Shown: positions 37,392 to 49,236 of the stretch, piece after piece | How positions within the stretch are numbered: position 1 is the first letter of the stretch | Layout: each line of letters starts with the position of its first letter | From: Euborellia annulipes | Taxonomy: Eukaryota > Arthropoda > Insecta > Dermaptera > Anisolabididae | Length of the DNA stretch: 64,000 bases | NCBI GenBank assembly: GCA_023213315.1 | Contig: JAKCPI010010562.1 | Span: 1-64,000 of the forward strand | Direction of reading: 5' to 3' | Program-made: the position numbers and the translations under genes | The notes under the pieces: model-generated | The model's database searches: none | What the model was told of the DNA's origin: nothing | The model's input: only the letters and a program-made list of their open reading frames with translations

Positions 37392-38174
37392 TTAACGAAA
37401 TTTTTAGTTTAGTCCAGTAAATTAACAATCAACAATATTGATTAAAATTAACCCGAAAATAAAATTAATCTCCCTTTCTGTTTTTTTTAAGAGTTCGGCT
37501 TCTTTTCCAAAAATCTAACAACTTTATTAAGAAATCCAATTGGACAATTCGAGTCACGCGCTCTACCTGGTGAGTAGTAGGCTCTTTTTTTTCTTTTTCT
37601 TTTTTAAATACAAAATTTTTTTCAAAAAGCAAGTTGAATGTATTTTTTTTTTTTCTTTTGTTTGATTGCATCGCCATTGCTATGTTATATATCAAATCGA
37701 AACGAAGAAGAGACGACGACGATATATATAAAGTGCGTGTAGGATATATTTATACTGGTTGTTGGGGGAGGGGGGGGAGGGTTTGTTTATGTGCATTTGG
37801 AAAGGACTGCCGTTTGGCTTGGGAAATAAAAAGGGGGATGGGGGTCAGCAAAGAAGGGGACAATCCTCAAAGGCCCCGACCGCCAACTTGGCTGCTGATC
37901 ATAAACCAGGCAGGACTTGTCTCTCTCTTTGTTGCTCCTTGCTCCTCCTCGTCCTCCTCCTCCTTCTTCTTCTTCTTCTTCTCTCTAATCACTTCTTTAT
38001 ATACCGCAAGCTACTCAAGATATATGGACATCATTTGGCCAATTTAGAAAAATTATCTTTCTTTTTTTTTGCCAAATAAATTATTACTTATTACACATAC
38101 AGTGATACAGCTACAGAGATTTGAGGAGCGCTATCACTACACAATCCGAATTAGACCACATCAGTCACAATGGT

Positions 38175-38560
38175 GAGGGGATTAACTATCTATATATATT
38201 AATTGCGGAGTGTCCGTCTGTCCGTCTGTCTGTCTGTCTGTTCGTCTGTCACGCTCTATTTGACAAACTTCCCGGTGAACTTTCGAAACAAAATTTTGCA
38301 GTCTTATAGAGGACGTTATGGAGAATCCCGGAAAAATACTCAGGCCCCGAAATTCCTGTAACTTTTTGAGTTATTAATTCTTAAAGTTACGATTTCTCCC
38401 ATAGGAAATGTATAGAGAAATATTTAAGTATTCTTTGCAGTTGTGTATTCTATGAAAGTAAACAAATCCTCAAGTAGGCACTGGACTGGAATTGTTGGTA
38501 ATAATAATTTTCTTTTTATAATGAATAAAAAGGCGAGGGTCCGCCTATTATATATATAGG
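38175..38560 (+). mobile_element. Helitron-like candidate 1
   Basis: Starts with ACTATCTATATATATTAATT and a GTCTGTCCGTCTGT tract. Ends near a hairpin AGGCGAGGGTCCGCCT at about 38530. The layout is reminiscent of Helitron derivatives; no helicase frame, so this is tentative. Confidence 0.3.
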
Positions 38561-38664
38561 TAAAATGAAACTACAGTCACCTTCACATTCTCCAAAATAA
38601 CCTTTGCTATCCTATTATCTGATAAATAGTTTTTAACACATATGTAACAATATCTTATCTTATC

Positions 38665-39500
38665 TTATACTATTACACGAGCAATGTATGTTTGTTTGTT
38701 TGTTTGTTAATATATATGCATATCAGTTCTCGAAAACGGCTCTAACGATTTTTTTCAAATTTTAAATATATACTATTTGTGGTCCCAAAATGAAATTGTG
38801 CTAGGTCTCATGTTTGGGAAAATTCGGGTACTAGTACTTTACTGGTGTACTTTTTTTTAGTTTTTTACAATTTTCGTTTTAAAGGTTTTATAATGTTCAA
38901 AGGCTAGTGGGCTTGCTTCCTGGTCAAACCCTCCCTCTCTTTACCCCCGACCCACAGATTTAGAATATATCCACGAATATTAAATTTCAATTAATGTGCA
39001 ATTTTGTAAATTTAATTTTTTATATTAATAATTACTTACAATGTATTTAATTTAATAATGTCAACAAGGCCAATTAGTAGAAAAATAGCTATTATTTAAA
39101 TTCTATTATTAAAATACTAATTATTAATTAATTTTATTAAAAATAATGATTTTTAATTGTCTCCAGACTGACGCATTTCCTGGGCAACTCTCTAATATCT
39201 CATGATTAAAGTTTTCTTATGAGGCACTATCACCTCCAAATATCCACTCAGTAATGTTGCTATTCCTCAAAACTCTCCCTGGACTGTTACTTCTTATTTT
39301 GGTGTTTTTATTGATGTTTCCATTGAGGAGCAAATTGTCTCGTTATAATTTCTTTCAAATTTTAAGTATTTTCTTATTTCTTCTATACAAATCAAATTCG
39401 CGCCCCTCGAGTATTCGTACTTTACTGATGTACTTTTTTTAGATTTTTAGAATTTTATGAAAAAAGACCGAGCTCCGGCTCGGTCACCCCGGAACTTTTA
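38665..39500 (+). mobile_element. Helitron-like candidate 2
   Basis: Starts near ACTATTACACGAGCAATG and a GTTT microsatellite, then CAGTTCTCGAAAACGGCTC. Near its end is the perfect 8-bp hairpin GACCGAGCTCCGGCTCGGTC at 39466-39485. Short subterminal hairpins are typical of Helitrons. Borders are approximate. Confidence 0.35.
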
Positions 39501-39689
39501 ATAAAAAGCTATCTCTACAAATAAAACTTCTGAATTGATAATTTGGTGATTTGATGATTTGCATAGGCTGTATGAAACAGGTGTAGTCATATATTTGTCA
39601 ATAGATGAAACTTATAAAATTGAAACAAAGTCAATTTTTGGGATTCAAATAAAAATTAGTTTTCAGAAAATATATATTTTTTTCTTGTC

Positions 39690-40335
39690 TTTTCAGCATC
39701 TTAGGTTTTCTTCTGAGGTCAAATCTACCGCAAGGAAATTAGATTTCCTATTCAAAACGAAGGGTTACTTTTCCTCCCAACAACTCCTGACCCTCTATAA
39801 AGCCCAAATTCGGCCGTGTCTTGAATATGGTTCCCAACTTTGGCGAGGGGCGTCGAAAGACGCTCTCTCCTCCTTGGAAGCCTTACAGAGGCGTGCATTT
39901 AGACTGATAGGTGATTCTACCCTTACTGCATCCCTACAGTCACTAGATCATAGAAGAAGCGTGTCTTTACTCCCTCTCTTCTATAGGTATTATTACCACG
40001 GTCAATGCTCTGCCGAATTAAAATCAATTATCCGACCCAATGCAACATATTCACGGAACACAAGAGATGCATCGTCTCAGCATCCCTGCTGTCCAGATCA
40101 CGACTAACAGAACTAGTCAATTCCAAACATTGTCCCGTGATTGAAACAAGCTCCCTGCGTCTATCTTCCCCAAAACCTACAATCTTCAGACTTTCAAGTC
40201 TAATCTCAACAGGCATCTTCTCAGTTCCCGCAGTTGAGTTCCCCTTTTATGCTTCTCTTTCGTTTTTATTTTCTTCCTGGCTGCATATGACCACTGGTCA
40301 TTATAGGTCTTCGGATCTCTTGCACCCATTCTAAC
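39690..40335 (+). pseudogene. LINE reverse transcriptase C-terminal remnant
   Basis: The plus frame reads FSSEVKSTARKLDFLFKTKG, then LYKAQIRPCLEYGSQLWRG and LEALQRRAFRLIGD. This is the standard C-terminal RT block of CR1/RTE-type LINEs (--Y--QIRP-LEYG--LW---). After about 40100 the reading continues in other frames (PKTYNLQTFKSNLNRHLL). Frameshifts show it is dead and 5'-truncated. Confidence 0.75.
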
Positions 40336-40706
40336 TCAAAGATGCATTGTTAGTTTTGTCAAAAAAATTTTCGCAATGTCAGTTGTCTTATAATTTTTTT
40401 ATCTTCTCCTATTTTACGGTCATATAAAATCAACCATATAGGAGGATTGTTTTCTTCTTTAAAGAGCAGGCTCAAAGCTTTCTTATACGGTCTTCTATTC
40501 TCTGGAGATTGGCGCCTTTTAATTAGAGGAAAGTGAGAAATTGTCTTACACAAAAGGGTTATCTCATCAAGAAAATAAATACCCTAAAACAGGACCGTGG
40601 CCAGAAAAATTCTTTGGGGGTGAGGAGGATCCAAGAGATAATCCTCTCTCCTCAATGAATATTTCAATGAATAATAATATCTAACAGTATTTAAAATTTT
40701 AATACC

Positions 40707-41003
40707 ATCCCACACAGCACAAAATATTGCAGCAATGTTGCAGAAATATTGCGAATCTTGTTCAATATTGACAATATTGCAGCAACATTGATGCAATATT
40801 GCAAATCTTGGCAACATTGCTGCAATATTGCAACGGCAATATTCCAAGCTAGGAATATTGTTGCAATATTCCTATGTCCGCCTTTTTGCAACATTGCAGA
40901 AATATTGCGGCAATATTGCTGTTTGAGCTGCAATATTGCATCAATGTTCTCAAATTGTCAATATTAAAGATTCGAATATTTTGAATATTTTGTGGTGTGG
41001 GAT
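40707..41003. repeat. CAATATTGC repeat array with inverted ends
   Basis: Outer ends CATCCCACACAGCACAAA and TTTTGTGGTGTGGGATG are inverted. Between them are many overlapping copies of GCAATATTGC-type self-complementary units. It could be a MITE with internal tandem palindromes. Confidence 0.6.
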
Positions 41004-41434
41004 GTTTCTCTCTATATATTAGAATTTCTCTTTATTTAAAATTTTTCAGAATTTCGGATAGGTGAGGGGGAGGGAGGGGGCTTTGGACCCCTGGCTACGA
41101 GCCTGCCCTAAAATTTTCTCTCAGCTTACAATTTGCTTTTCATTGGTTAATTTTTTTTTCAAAATGACCAATCACTTAGCAATTCCCATAGTAATAAAAT
41201 ATCCCAGGTGGTATATTTTACAAACAAGGAAAGCAATAAGTAGAATCTCCAGGGAATGAAATAGAAAAGAGCCCTGACCTTCTTATTATTAATAAACTAA
41301 TAGTACTACTCTTCAGTATATCGATAGATTTTGTGATCTTAAAAAAATTTTTGTAATATTTCTATTTATGTAAATAAAAGAGTGTAGGAAATCTAAATTG
41401 GCGACATTACAGGGAAAGCAGTGAAGTTGGTTTA

Positions 41435-41702
41435 CAGGGGCGTATATAGAAATTTTTTTTCGGGGGGGGCCCGAACTCAAAAGTTTTTCTGAGGAAAATT
41501 TTTTTTTTTTAAGAAACTATACTTTTTTTCACACGAAATTTTTTGAGGAACATTTTTTCTATTGCGGAACCAAAGTTGTCCATCCTGCGGAAAAATTTGT
41601 TGCGCTGTTGTCTGTATATCCCTATATATGTATATGTGTTTGGGAAATTTCGGGGGGGGGGCCCGGGCCCCCTCGCCCCCCCCCCCCTTAAATACGCCCC
41701 TG
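41435..41702 (-). mobile_element. hAT-like MITE family A, complete
   Basis: 268 bp, exactly the length of the 9999-10266 copy but inverted. Exact 8-bp duplication TTGGTTTA (41427-41434, 41703-41710). Ends CAGGGGCGTATATAG / AAATACGCCCCTG. Confidence 0.9.
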
Positions 41703-41799
41703 TTGGTTTATTTTTTTGAAATTTGATGTCCAACTTTTTTGAATGCCTGGCCTAACAATAAGAAAGGATAACAGTCTCCAAGATCATTGACAACAACCA

Positions 41800-42617
41800 A
41801 TGCCGTAACCAGCTTTTTTAGGGCCCTGTGCAAAAGTTTTTTTAGGGCCCCTATATTTTTTGGAAAAAAGTAAAACCATTAAAAAAAACTCGCAAAATTT
41901 TATCTGTTTACCACCTATTTTCAATTCTATGATTTTATGCAGTGGCGTAACGTACATCCCGCAAACCCCTGATGCGGGGGGGGCGGTCAAGTGTATCAGA
42001 AAAATTTAAAATATTTCTTATTCCGATATCAGAGATCATGAAAAAGTTTAGTTTTTTTATTATAAATTTAAAATTTATAAAAAAAATCAAATACTTTAAA
42101 ATAATTTTTCTTTTATTTGATGAATTATTTAAAACTATATTATTAAATCAAAGATTTATGTTAAATATTATATACAATGTATAATTTCAGGGTTATTTTA
42201 AATAAAATTAAATATATTTTATTTTAAAATCTCAATTTCTGTAAAACATATTTGTAAAGAAAATTCAATTAGCAATTTCGTTTTAGTGCCCCCAAAGATC
42301 TCTGGGCAAGGGCGGATCCAGAGGTGTTTCTCGGGGGGGGGTAATCTGGTGTGACTCGTCGCACAGCACACTATTTTTTTTTAATTTCGGGAATTTAAAA
42401 GCACATTCTGTACTTGTTTGCCAGAATATAAATACACATCAAATTTTTAAGTATTAATTTTAAAAATTTTACATTTAAAATACATTTTTTGCGAAAAAAA
42501 GGTATTTTTTTCGAATCTCGGGGGGGGGGTAATTACCCCCTTTACCCCCCCTTGTATCCGCCCTTGTCTCTGGGCCCTGTGGAGGTGCACCTGTTGCACC
42601 TGCCTAGTTACGGCCCT
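41800..42617. mobile_element. older hAT-like element carrying a nested family B copy
   Basis: Left part ATGCCGTAACCAGCTTTTTT and right part GCCTAGTTACGGCCCTGATG look like inverted ends. The GGGCCCTGTG motif occurs on both sides of the nested family B MITE. Borders uncertain. Confidence 0.35.
42307..42566 (+). mobile_element. hAT-like MITE family B, complete
   Basis: 260 bp with ends CAAGGGCGGATCC / GTATCCGCCCTTG and exact 8-bp duplication TCTCTGGG (42299-42306, 42567-42574). Contains a TCTGGTGTGACTCG half-hairpin. Confidence 0.9.
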
Positions 42618-43081
42618 GATGCCAATGTCCTGAATGGGTGGCCATATTCTTAAGTGTACTTGTTACATTCCATCATAGTCCAGAAAACCAGGATTGTTGT
42701 ACTGTAAAATCATTAGCCTCTCGGCCGGAATCAAATTAAATCAATAAGCAATCTGCGTCGGACTGAATAGTCCAGGGAAAAATAAAATAAGGACGGAAAA
42801 ATGTTAAGGATCAAAGAAAAAGAAGAAAAATATTGGCGTCTTTCGACGCAATAAATAATTTATTTTAGGAATAACTTAAAATAATGAAATAAAAAAAACA
42901 ACGAATAAAAAAAAATTCAATAAGTTTAAGTGATATAATAATTTCTTTAATATCCCAGGTGAAGGAGGGCGGAGAGAAGGGGCAATATATCTTTAGTGAT
43001 GAATTTTATGTTAATGGATTTATGGATTATTTAAACAAAGAAAGGAACCACATCAACAAAATAAAAAGAAATCATTTAGCA

Positions 43082-44857
43082 ATGGCTAACATGTTACGAA
43101 TCGTTATAATTGCGTTATTTTTTTTAAATACAACAAAATCGCATTTAATAATAAAAAGTGAGAATCCGTTAGATTTTGATATTCTTATAAATTTTTGTTT
43201 AAAACATTTCGATCCAATTCATCCAATAATTTTATATTTAGCCGAAGAATACGCCTATTTTGATTCTCTAGCTCGGATTCTGAATTATGAAATGAATTCA
43301 ACAATCATCAGATTCCTTTTTGGTCCTGAGACTGTGAATTTGAAAACAATCGTGCCGGGACATAACGCTTTAATTATCGGTATGAATTATCAATTTAATT
43401 TCACACGATATTTCCGACCGCACGATAATATCATCTTTTATCAAGATTTACGTCACCAGGATCGAGCATCATCATGTCGAGTGAATCAAACATTTTTAGA
43501 TTATTTTCAACAGAGTGATTTCTGGTTCATATACCGATCGATTTTTCTTATTCAATTTCACCCTGATGCATGCAAGATGCCGTATCAATTGATGATTCAT
43601 GAACCATGGTCTGAGAAATTCAAAAAATGGAATAAATTAATGGAGCATGTCTATTTTAGAATATCACCGAATCTCCACCAATCAGAATTGGCATTTACAT
43701 CAATCATCTCAAAAAATAAATCTAGTATCTCTGGGAAAAATTTAGCGATCAAAAATTATCTTATTGATAAGTGGAATGCGAAGGATACCGATGATTTCTA
43801 TAACGCTAAAATGCATATTCTACTAGCAAATGAGCCGTTCGTGGGTCAAACCTTTGGCGAATCTTATTATCTAATGACGGTGTGTTTTATCGTTCATAAA
43901 GGTGCTGAAATTCCACCTTTATATATCCTCCCGAAATGTTTACATTGGACAATCTGGATTGCTATTTTAACAACCCTGATCCTTTCTACAATCATTTGGT
44001 TTATGGTCGTTGTTAAAATGTTAGGACGCAGATCATTGAAAAAGATGTTAACAACAATAGAAATTATTTCGCTTTTGTATTGTTCAATTCCAACAAAATG
44101 GATTATAAAAATCAAACAGAATTCTTTAAGAATCCTCGCCGCAAGTTTAATGTTAATATCAATCGTAATCACGTCAACAATGCAGACCAATCTCTATACT
44201 CTATTGCGTTATCCGGAGATGTATAAAGGGATTGAGACATTAAAAGGAATTAAAGACGCCAATTTGACGATATTTTGTAAATTCGCCATGTCTTGTTCGT
44301 TGATTTTCGGCGAATATGCAGATAAAGAAGAGCCATTAATGGCCCAATTAGGTGAGCAATGGGATTACCCACCAAAGAATGAAAATTCAAATATGGAAGA
44401 ACTAGAGAGATGGTTGTATCCAAGTGTCTCGCTAAATAATGTCTATCAAGATAAAAAAGCGGCAATTATGGTACCATGTCTGATGGCCGATAATTTGATC
44501 CATTCGATACCGAAATATTTCGCACATCTTCGATTTGTTAACGAGATTGTTGGCGCTTATCCATTATTTTTTGGTAGTTTCAATGAGAATGGAATGATTT
44601 TCAGAAGGAGATTTAAGAAAATTTTAATTGATTTTTATTCAAATGGCATTGCCCAATGGCTAGATGAAATGGAGGAATATAAAAAAATTTTAGAAATTTT
44701 AATAAAAGAGAATTCAACATCTTCTAAGATTACTAAAAGTTTGAATTTATCAAGTTTATCTGGATCTTTTTCGGTGTTATTAGTTGGTTACATTTTATCA
44801 ATTGTAATATTTGTTTTTGAACTTATTTCATTTAGATTTTATATATATATTGTGTAA
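43082..44857 (+). CDS. divergent ionotropic receptor, intronless, intact
   Basis: A 591-residue protein from the ATG at 43082. That start gives a signal-peptide-like MANMLRIVIIALFFLN; the frame is open upstream to 42959. It has the layout of arthropod divergent IRs, ligand-gated channels of chemosensory neurons. There is a variable N-terminal region, then M1 (about residues 288-311, HWTIWIAILTTLILSTIIW), a short pore segment (SLLYCSIP, about 325-336) and M3 (about 349-374, LRILAASLMLISIVI). The S2 lobe and C-terminal M4 (about 557-589, SFSVLLVGYILSIVIF) follow. R/S-L before M3 and ANLT / GIKD in S2 are typical. The classical glutamate-contact residues are not evident. It belongs to a different lineage from the multi-exon gene at 1.7-10.7 kb. 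No frame damage is seen. Confidence 0.85.
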   Translation: MANMLRIVIIALFFLNTTKSHLIIKSENPLDFDILINFCLKHFDPIHPIILYLAEEYAYFDSLARILNYEMNSTIIRFLFGPETVNLKTIVPGHNALIIGMNYQFNFTRYFRPHDNIIFYQDLRHQDRASSCRVNQTFLDYFQQSDFWFIYRSIFLIQFHPDACKMPYQLMIHEPWSEKFKKWNKLMEHVYFRISPNLHQSELAFTSIISKNKSSISGKNLAIKNYLIDKWNAKDTDDFYNAKMHILLANEPFVGQTFGESYYLMTVCFIVHKGAEIPPLYILPKCLHWTIWIAILTTLILSTIIWFMVVVKMLGRRSLKKMLTTIEIISLLYCSIPTKWIIKIKQNSLRILAASLMLISIVITSTMQTNLYTLLRYPEMYKGIETLKGIKDANLTIFCKFAMSCSLIFGEYADKEEPLMAQLGEQWDYPPKNENSNMEELERWLYPSVSLNNVYQDKKAAIMVPCLMADNLIHSIPKYFAHLRFVNEIVGAYPLFFGSFNENGMIFRRRFKKILIDFYSNGIAQWLDEMEEYKKILEILIKENSTSSKITKSLNLSSLSGSFSVLLVGYILSIVIFVFELISFRFYIYIV

Positions 44858-45220
44858 TATTTATTTATTTATTTATTTAATATTTATACAAATCGACCGC
44901 ACAACAGGAATAAATCCCAATTATTGTGCAGCACTACATAAAATAAAAAAAATAAAAATAGAATACATCCATAATTTTTACAGTCTCAGTGTAATTTATA
45001 AATGAAAATAAAAATATAAAAAAGATATATTAAAAAAAGCAGTTTGTACTTATGTGACCTACATAAGGTATTACAAATATTATAAAAATCTCCAAATAAA
45101 ACTTACAAAAATAAGAACATTCACACAAATAAGCACTCACACATAATTTTTAATTTCATTCTTAAAATAATTTAAATCGCACAAAAAGATGTCCGGGAAG
45201 TTTTCATTTTTAGAGAGGCT

Positions 45221-45507
45221 ATGGGTCGTTTTGATAACTTACCTACCCCAACATTAAAATAGCCTCCCTATGCGGAAATACATGGTGTTTGTCCTTCAGC
45301 TATTTTAATGCTGAAGGACAAACACCATGTATTTCCCAATAGGGAGGCTATTTTAATGTTGGGGTAGGTAAGTTATCAAAACGACCCATGGGGAAATACA
45401 GGGTGTGTGTCCTTCAGCTATTTTAATGTTGAAGGACACACACCATGTATTTCCCCATAGGGAGGCTATTTTAATGTTGGGGTAGGTAAGTTATCAAAAC
45501 GACCCAT
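45221..45507. repeat. triple-arm ATGGGTCG palindrome
   Basis: Three arms of the ATGGGTCGTTTTGATAAC repeat occur as two overlapping hairpins. The second hairpin seems to have duplicated one half. Related to 6731-6900. Confidence 0.75.
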
Positions 45508-45654
45508 TAATAAGATAACTTATTCTATTAAAAGGTGAGTTTTTCGACGCGTTGGTATTACATTGAGGGGAATAAAACAGATCAGTACTTCTCGTATCCC
45601 TTAAAGGTACTTTGAAGCAAAGCCTATTTAAAATAACAGGAGCGTCGAAAATAT

Positions 45655-45895
45655 GATTAATTAATTAATCTAATGTTTATAAATAAACAAGATGATTATG
45701 GCGCGACGAAGCCGCGCCATAATCAACTTAGCCCTGGCGGGCGGCGTCTCATACGCTTTTAGTAGATAAAAATTTTGAATTTGCCTCTCCGACTCCGCCC
45801 TCTCTGAATTTCGCCAATCAGCGCTATCCCTGAGGCCTGATTGGTTGTTTCACATATCGGACACCGGTTTAAGCGCTTTATATATAAGTATGATT
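45655..45895 (+). mobile_element. Helitron-like hairpin candidate
   Basis: A strong hairpin at about 45692-45722: stem GATTATGGCGCG with CGCGCCATAATC and a loop with GAAG. This resembles a Helitron 3' hairpin; borders unknown. Confidence 0.3.
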
Positions 45896-46078
45896 ATTAC
45901 ACGATTTTATTGATATAAAAGAGTAGGCCCTAGCCTAGTTTCAAAACTTGTAACCTTTTTAAATAGATGAAGAGTAGATCACAAATTGTTAGAATATTGC
46001 AAAGGAATAGAGGTGTGATGTGAAAGGTCTTAAATTAAATTAAAAAAAAAAATATTATATATAACTTGACACAAAAAA

Positions 46079-46155
46079 TCTGGTGTGACAAGCACACAAC
46101 ACACCTTTCAATTAGCGAATGTAAGAGAAAGTTTATGTTGCCCACTCACACCTGA
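46079..46155. repeat. TCTGGTGTGAC hairpin family, stand-alone copy
   Basis: Arms TCTGGTGTGACAAGCAC ... ACTCACACCTGA around GTAAGAGAAAG. It abuts the SINE copy at 46158. Confidence 0.65.
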
Positions 46156-46157
46156 TT

Positions 46158-46301
46158 TTTTTTTTAACACTCACACTTTTTTCTCATTCACACAGTCTTT
46201 TCGGCAACTTAGGCCATTTAAGACTTTTACGATATCCGTTATAGAGATTAATATACATATTAGGGGTCCAGGCATTCTTATTTAAGCCATTTGGTATCCA
46301 A
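46158..46301 (-). mobile_element. tRNA-SINE, 3' part, minus strand
   Basis: On minus it gives CCAAATGGCTTAAATAAG, GCCTGGACCCC, then GCCTAAGTTGCCGAAAAGAC, GTGTGAATGAG and an A-run end. The tRNA-like head is missing. Confidence 0.75.
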
Positions 46302-46716
46302 CACCAGATTTTTACGCTTTGGCTTTAAATTTTTGTTTATAGAATGCAGAAAAGAACATTATTATCAATAACACAGGGCAACAAAAAGGAACTTTTTTTT
46401 TATTGACTGAGTATTTGAAGCTATTTCTGGGTATTTGGGTAGCGCTGATTCCAAAAATGCCATCAGTTTTGCCCCATCACGTCAGATTTTAGAGCTATAG
46501 AGAAAATAAAATTTCAATAGATAATGTGCTCTAAAGCGGCTCTAACTTTATATTACCTGGTTTTTTTTAAGGCGACACCCTTTAAAAATATGCAGATAGT
46601 TATAATACATATAAATTTTAAGTTTCAGCCCGATCGGAGGCCATTTAGACGTGCCGCAAACGGTTTAAATTTTAGAAAAATTAAATTATAATTTGTATTT
46701 ATTTGGATATATCAAC

Positions 46717-47113
46717 TAGGGTCCGACCAAAACAAGATTTTCAACCGAAACCGAAACCGAATAATCGGCCTCAACCTTAGTTTCGGCCGAAACCGTAACC
46801 GAAACTTGTATTTCCTATAAAAATTTTTTTTTCATTTTACCTTTTTTTTTTTTTTGAATTTTTTTTCCCTCCCGTGAAAATCATTTTACCTTTTTTTTAG
46901 GGAGACAAAATTTTTTTTTCCCTCAAGTGCAAATTATTTGACCTTTTTTTTTTTTTTGCATGCGAGTCTCATCCCATTTTTTCAGACTCTGGTTTCGGCC
47001 GGCCGAAAGGTTCGGCCACTTTTTGGCCGAAACCGAAACTACGGCCGAAACCATGATTTTTGGCCGAAACTGGCCGAAACCGTAACCGAAACCGAATATT
47101 CGGTCGGTTCCTA
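46717..47113. mobile_element. hAT-like MITE family G, copy 2
   Basis: 397 bp with ends TAGGGTCCGACC / GGTCGGTTCCTA and exact 8-bp duplication ATATCAAC (46709-46716, 47114-47121). Many GGCCGAAACCG repeats. Confidence 0.9.
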
Positions 47114-47639
47114 ATATCAACCTTATATCACCTTTGAGGGTTAAAAAATAATCACCTTTATGCATTTTGATAACAATCCAAACAAAAACACAAAAAAAGC
47201 AACCTATAAGCATTTAAAAAACAACTATATATAGTTGAATATATATATGAGTAGTTCAATGGCAAATGTCATTTTTATATGCCCACCAGTACGGATGGGC
47301 AGCCATGTTGTGACGTCATTCTGGATCGGTCTATTAGCAACTTATGAGACAACAAATGCGACAGCTAAGCGTTTTGGTTGCCTAAGTTTAAGGCTCAAGG
47401 AGCTCTCTTGGCGTTTTATAAATGCCTAACCAGCTCTATAATTTTCTACTGTGATTTATTTTAAAAATTTTAGGACCGATTTAGAATGTAAACAAAGATT
47501 TTTTTTTTTTTTTTTTTTTTTATTTAAGGTTGGTTTTTCACCATACCTTTTATATAAACATCGTTCATTACAAAAAATATACGTATAAATAAAATTATAC
47601 AAAATCAGTGTAAACAACCACACCACCACAAAAGCCAAA

Positions 47640-47935
47640 ACATAATATCAATAAGTCATACAACAACAAAAAAAAATACTACAAAAACATTAATACAATA
47701 ACATAATATGAATAAAACTAATATAATAACATAATACAAGTAATCTCTATATAATAAGATAATACTAATATAAGAACATAATATAGATAACATAAATATA
47801 AGAAAATAATACAATAACATAATATGAATAAAACTAATATAATAACATAATACAAATAATACTAACTAATATAAAAACATAATATAAATAACATTAATAC
47901 AACAACCTTGATAAAATAACATTAATAAAAATTCA
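47640..47935. repeat. AT-rich tandem array (ATAACATAATA units)
   Basis: Imperfect tandem units such as ATAATATGAATAAAACTAA and AATAACATAATACAA repeat across about 300 bp. Confidence 0.65.
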
Positions 47936-47937
47936 CG

Positions 47938-48315
47938 TTAAAATTTGAGCTGTGTAACGGACATAAATTGCATAATTAATTTAACGGTTTGGGGATTAGG
48001 GTGTTTTACTATTCTTGATAACGACGGAGGATCTCTAAAATTAGGTGTTATTTTTTCTAGAATATTCTGTCTTTCAGTACAGTTGAACAGTGGACAAAAG
48101 AGTATCAAATGTTCTGGGGTAGCTGGGGTCAATGCACAGGAGCAAAATGGAGAAGATGTATTAGAAAACCTATGGAGATGTGCTCTACTCAGAGAATGAT
48201 TTATCCTTATTCTATTGAAAGCAGTGATTTCGCTCCTTGAAAGCTGAGGGAAGAACCTAAACCAGGGGATAGCGGGTTTATTTTTGAGAGAAGCCAGGGC
48301 GGAACCTTTAGTCAT
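47938..48315 (-). pseudogene. LINE C-terminal zinc-knuckle remnant
   Basis: The 125-aa minus frame contains NRIRINHSLSRAHLHRFS, then C-x-C (PFCSCAL), then PEHLILFCPLF and ER. This fits the zinc-binding C-terminus of Jockey/I-type LINEs. It is cut from its reverse transcriptase part. Confidence 0.7.
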
Positions 48316-48662
48316 TGATGTATAATTCCAAGCTAGAGCCCATTTTTTTTTTATTTAAACAAAGATTAATGGAATACCAACAATTTTTTGTTAAAATAAC
48401 GAACGTTGCAACTGGAAATTGTGAAATATTATATTTAAATCAAAGGAAAAAGATGTCAGTAAATAATAAAAATCTTGAACTATATTAGAAGAGTTTAATT
48501 TAATGTCTTCCTTACTTTGAATTCTAGGGATAAGAAATTAAATTATATTGCCTATCTATATAGAATGAGATCTCAAAAGTCTCAGGTGTTGAAAAGGACC
48601 TTAAAAATTCCTTAAAAGGCAAAAAATGTGATTTTTTTTTTTTTTTTTTTCGTAGTGTGTAA

Positions 48663-49236
48663 TAAAAAGTATGCCCTTTTTGGGCCCTTTTGATTTTTTA
48701 TCAAGTAATTCAAAAATTTGCCAAGAGATGTCAGAATGGTAGCTAATAATATTTAATGCATTTGGTTGATTTTCATTGACCTTTTAACAATAAATACTTT
48801 ATAAATGTTATTATATATTATGTATCTTTTATAAAAGCATAAAAATATATAAATATAGGCTAATACTATATCGTCTGTTAGACTAGGCTGCCATCTATTG
48901 CAAGAATGGTGAACTAATTTGACAGTTGAATTTTAAATAAATCATCTAAGCTTATTTTAAAAATTTCTTAATTAATATGTGATTAATAATAACAATAAAT
49001 TCATTTTTAAATTTAAACAAAATTAAAGATTATTGGGACAGATTGTTTTTTTGTATTTGCTTGATAACAAAAAAATCAATTACAATAATTTTTTAATAAG
49101 TCATTAAAAAAATTATAGCTCGATGTCCCAATATTCTCTTATGAATTTAATTCATTTAAAAAGAAACCGCATTGAAAAATTCCTTATAATAGTCTAGTTT
49201 TTTTAAAGTACGTTTAGACGTCGCGCCTGAACCCCC
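48663..49236 (-). mobile_element. TTAA MITE family 1, minus, one end worn
   Basis: Right end GTCGCGCCTGAACCCCC followed by TTAA (49237-49240). Interior matches the 4.1-kb copy inverted. The left terminus is degraded at AAAAAGTATGCCC. Confidence 0.75.

Noticed and set aside
37634..38079. Open frames of 137 and 106 aa on plus
   Set aside because: They consist of low-complexity runs (F, S, L, D) from T-, TCC- and TTC-rich sequence with no known motif.
42959..43081. Upstream extension of the intronless receptor
   Set aside because: The frame is open, but it begins with GTG after a CCCAG and lacks a signal peptide; the ATG at 43082 starts a hydrophobic leader.
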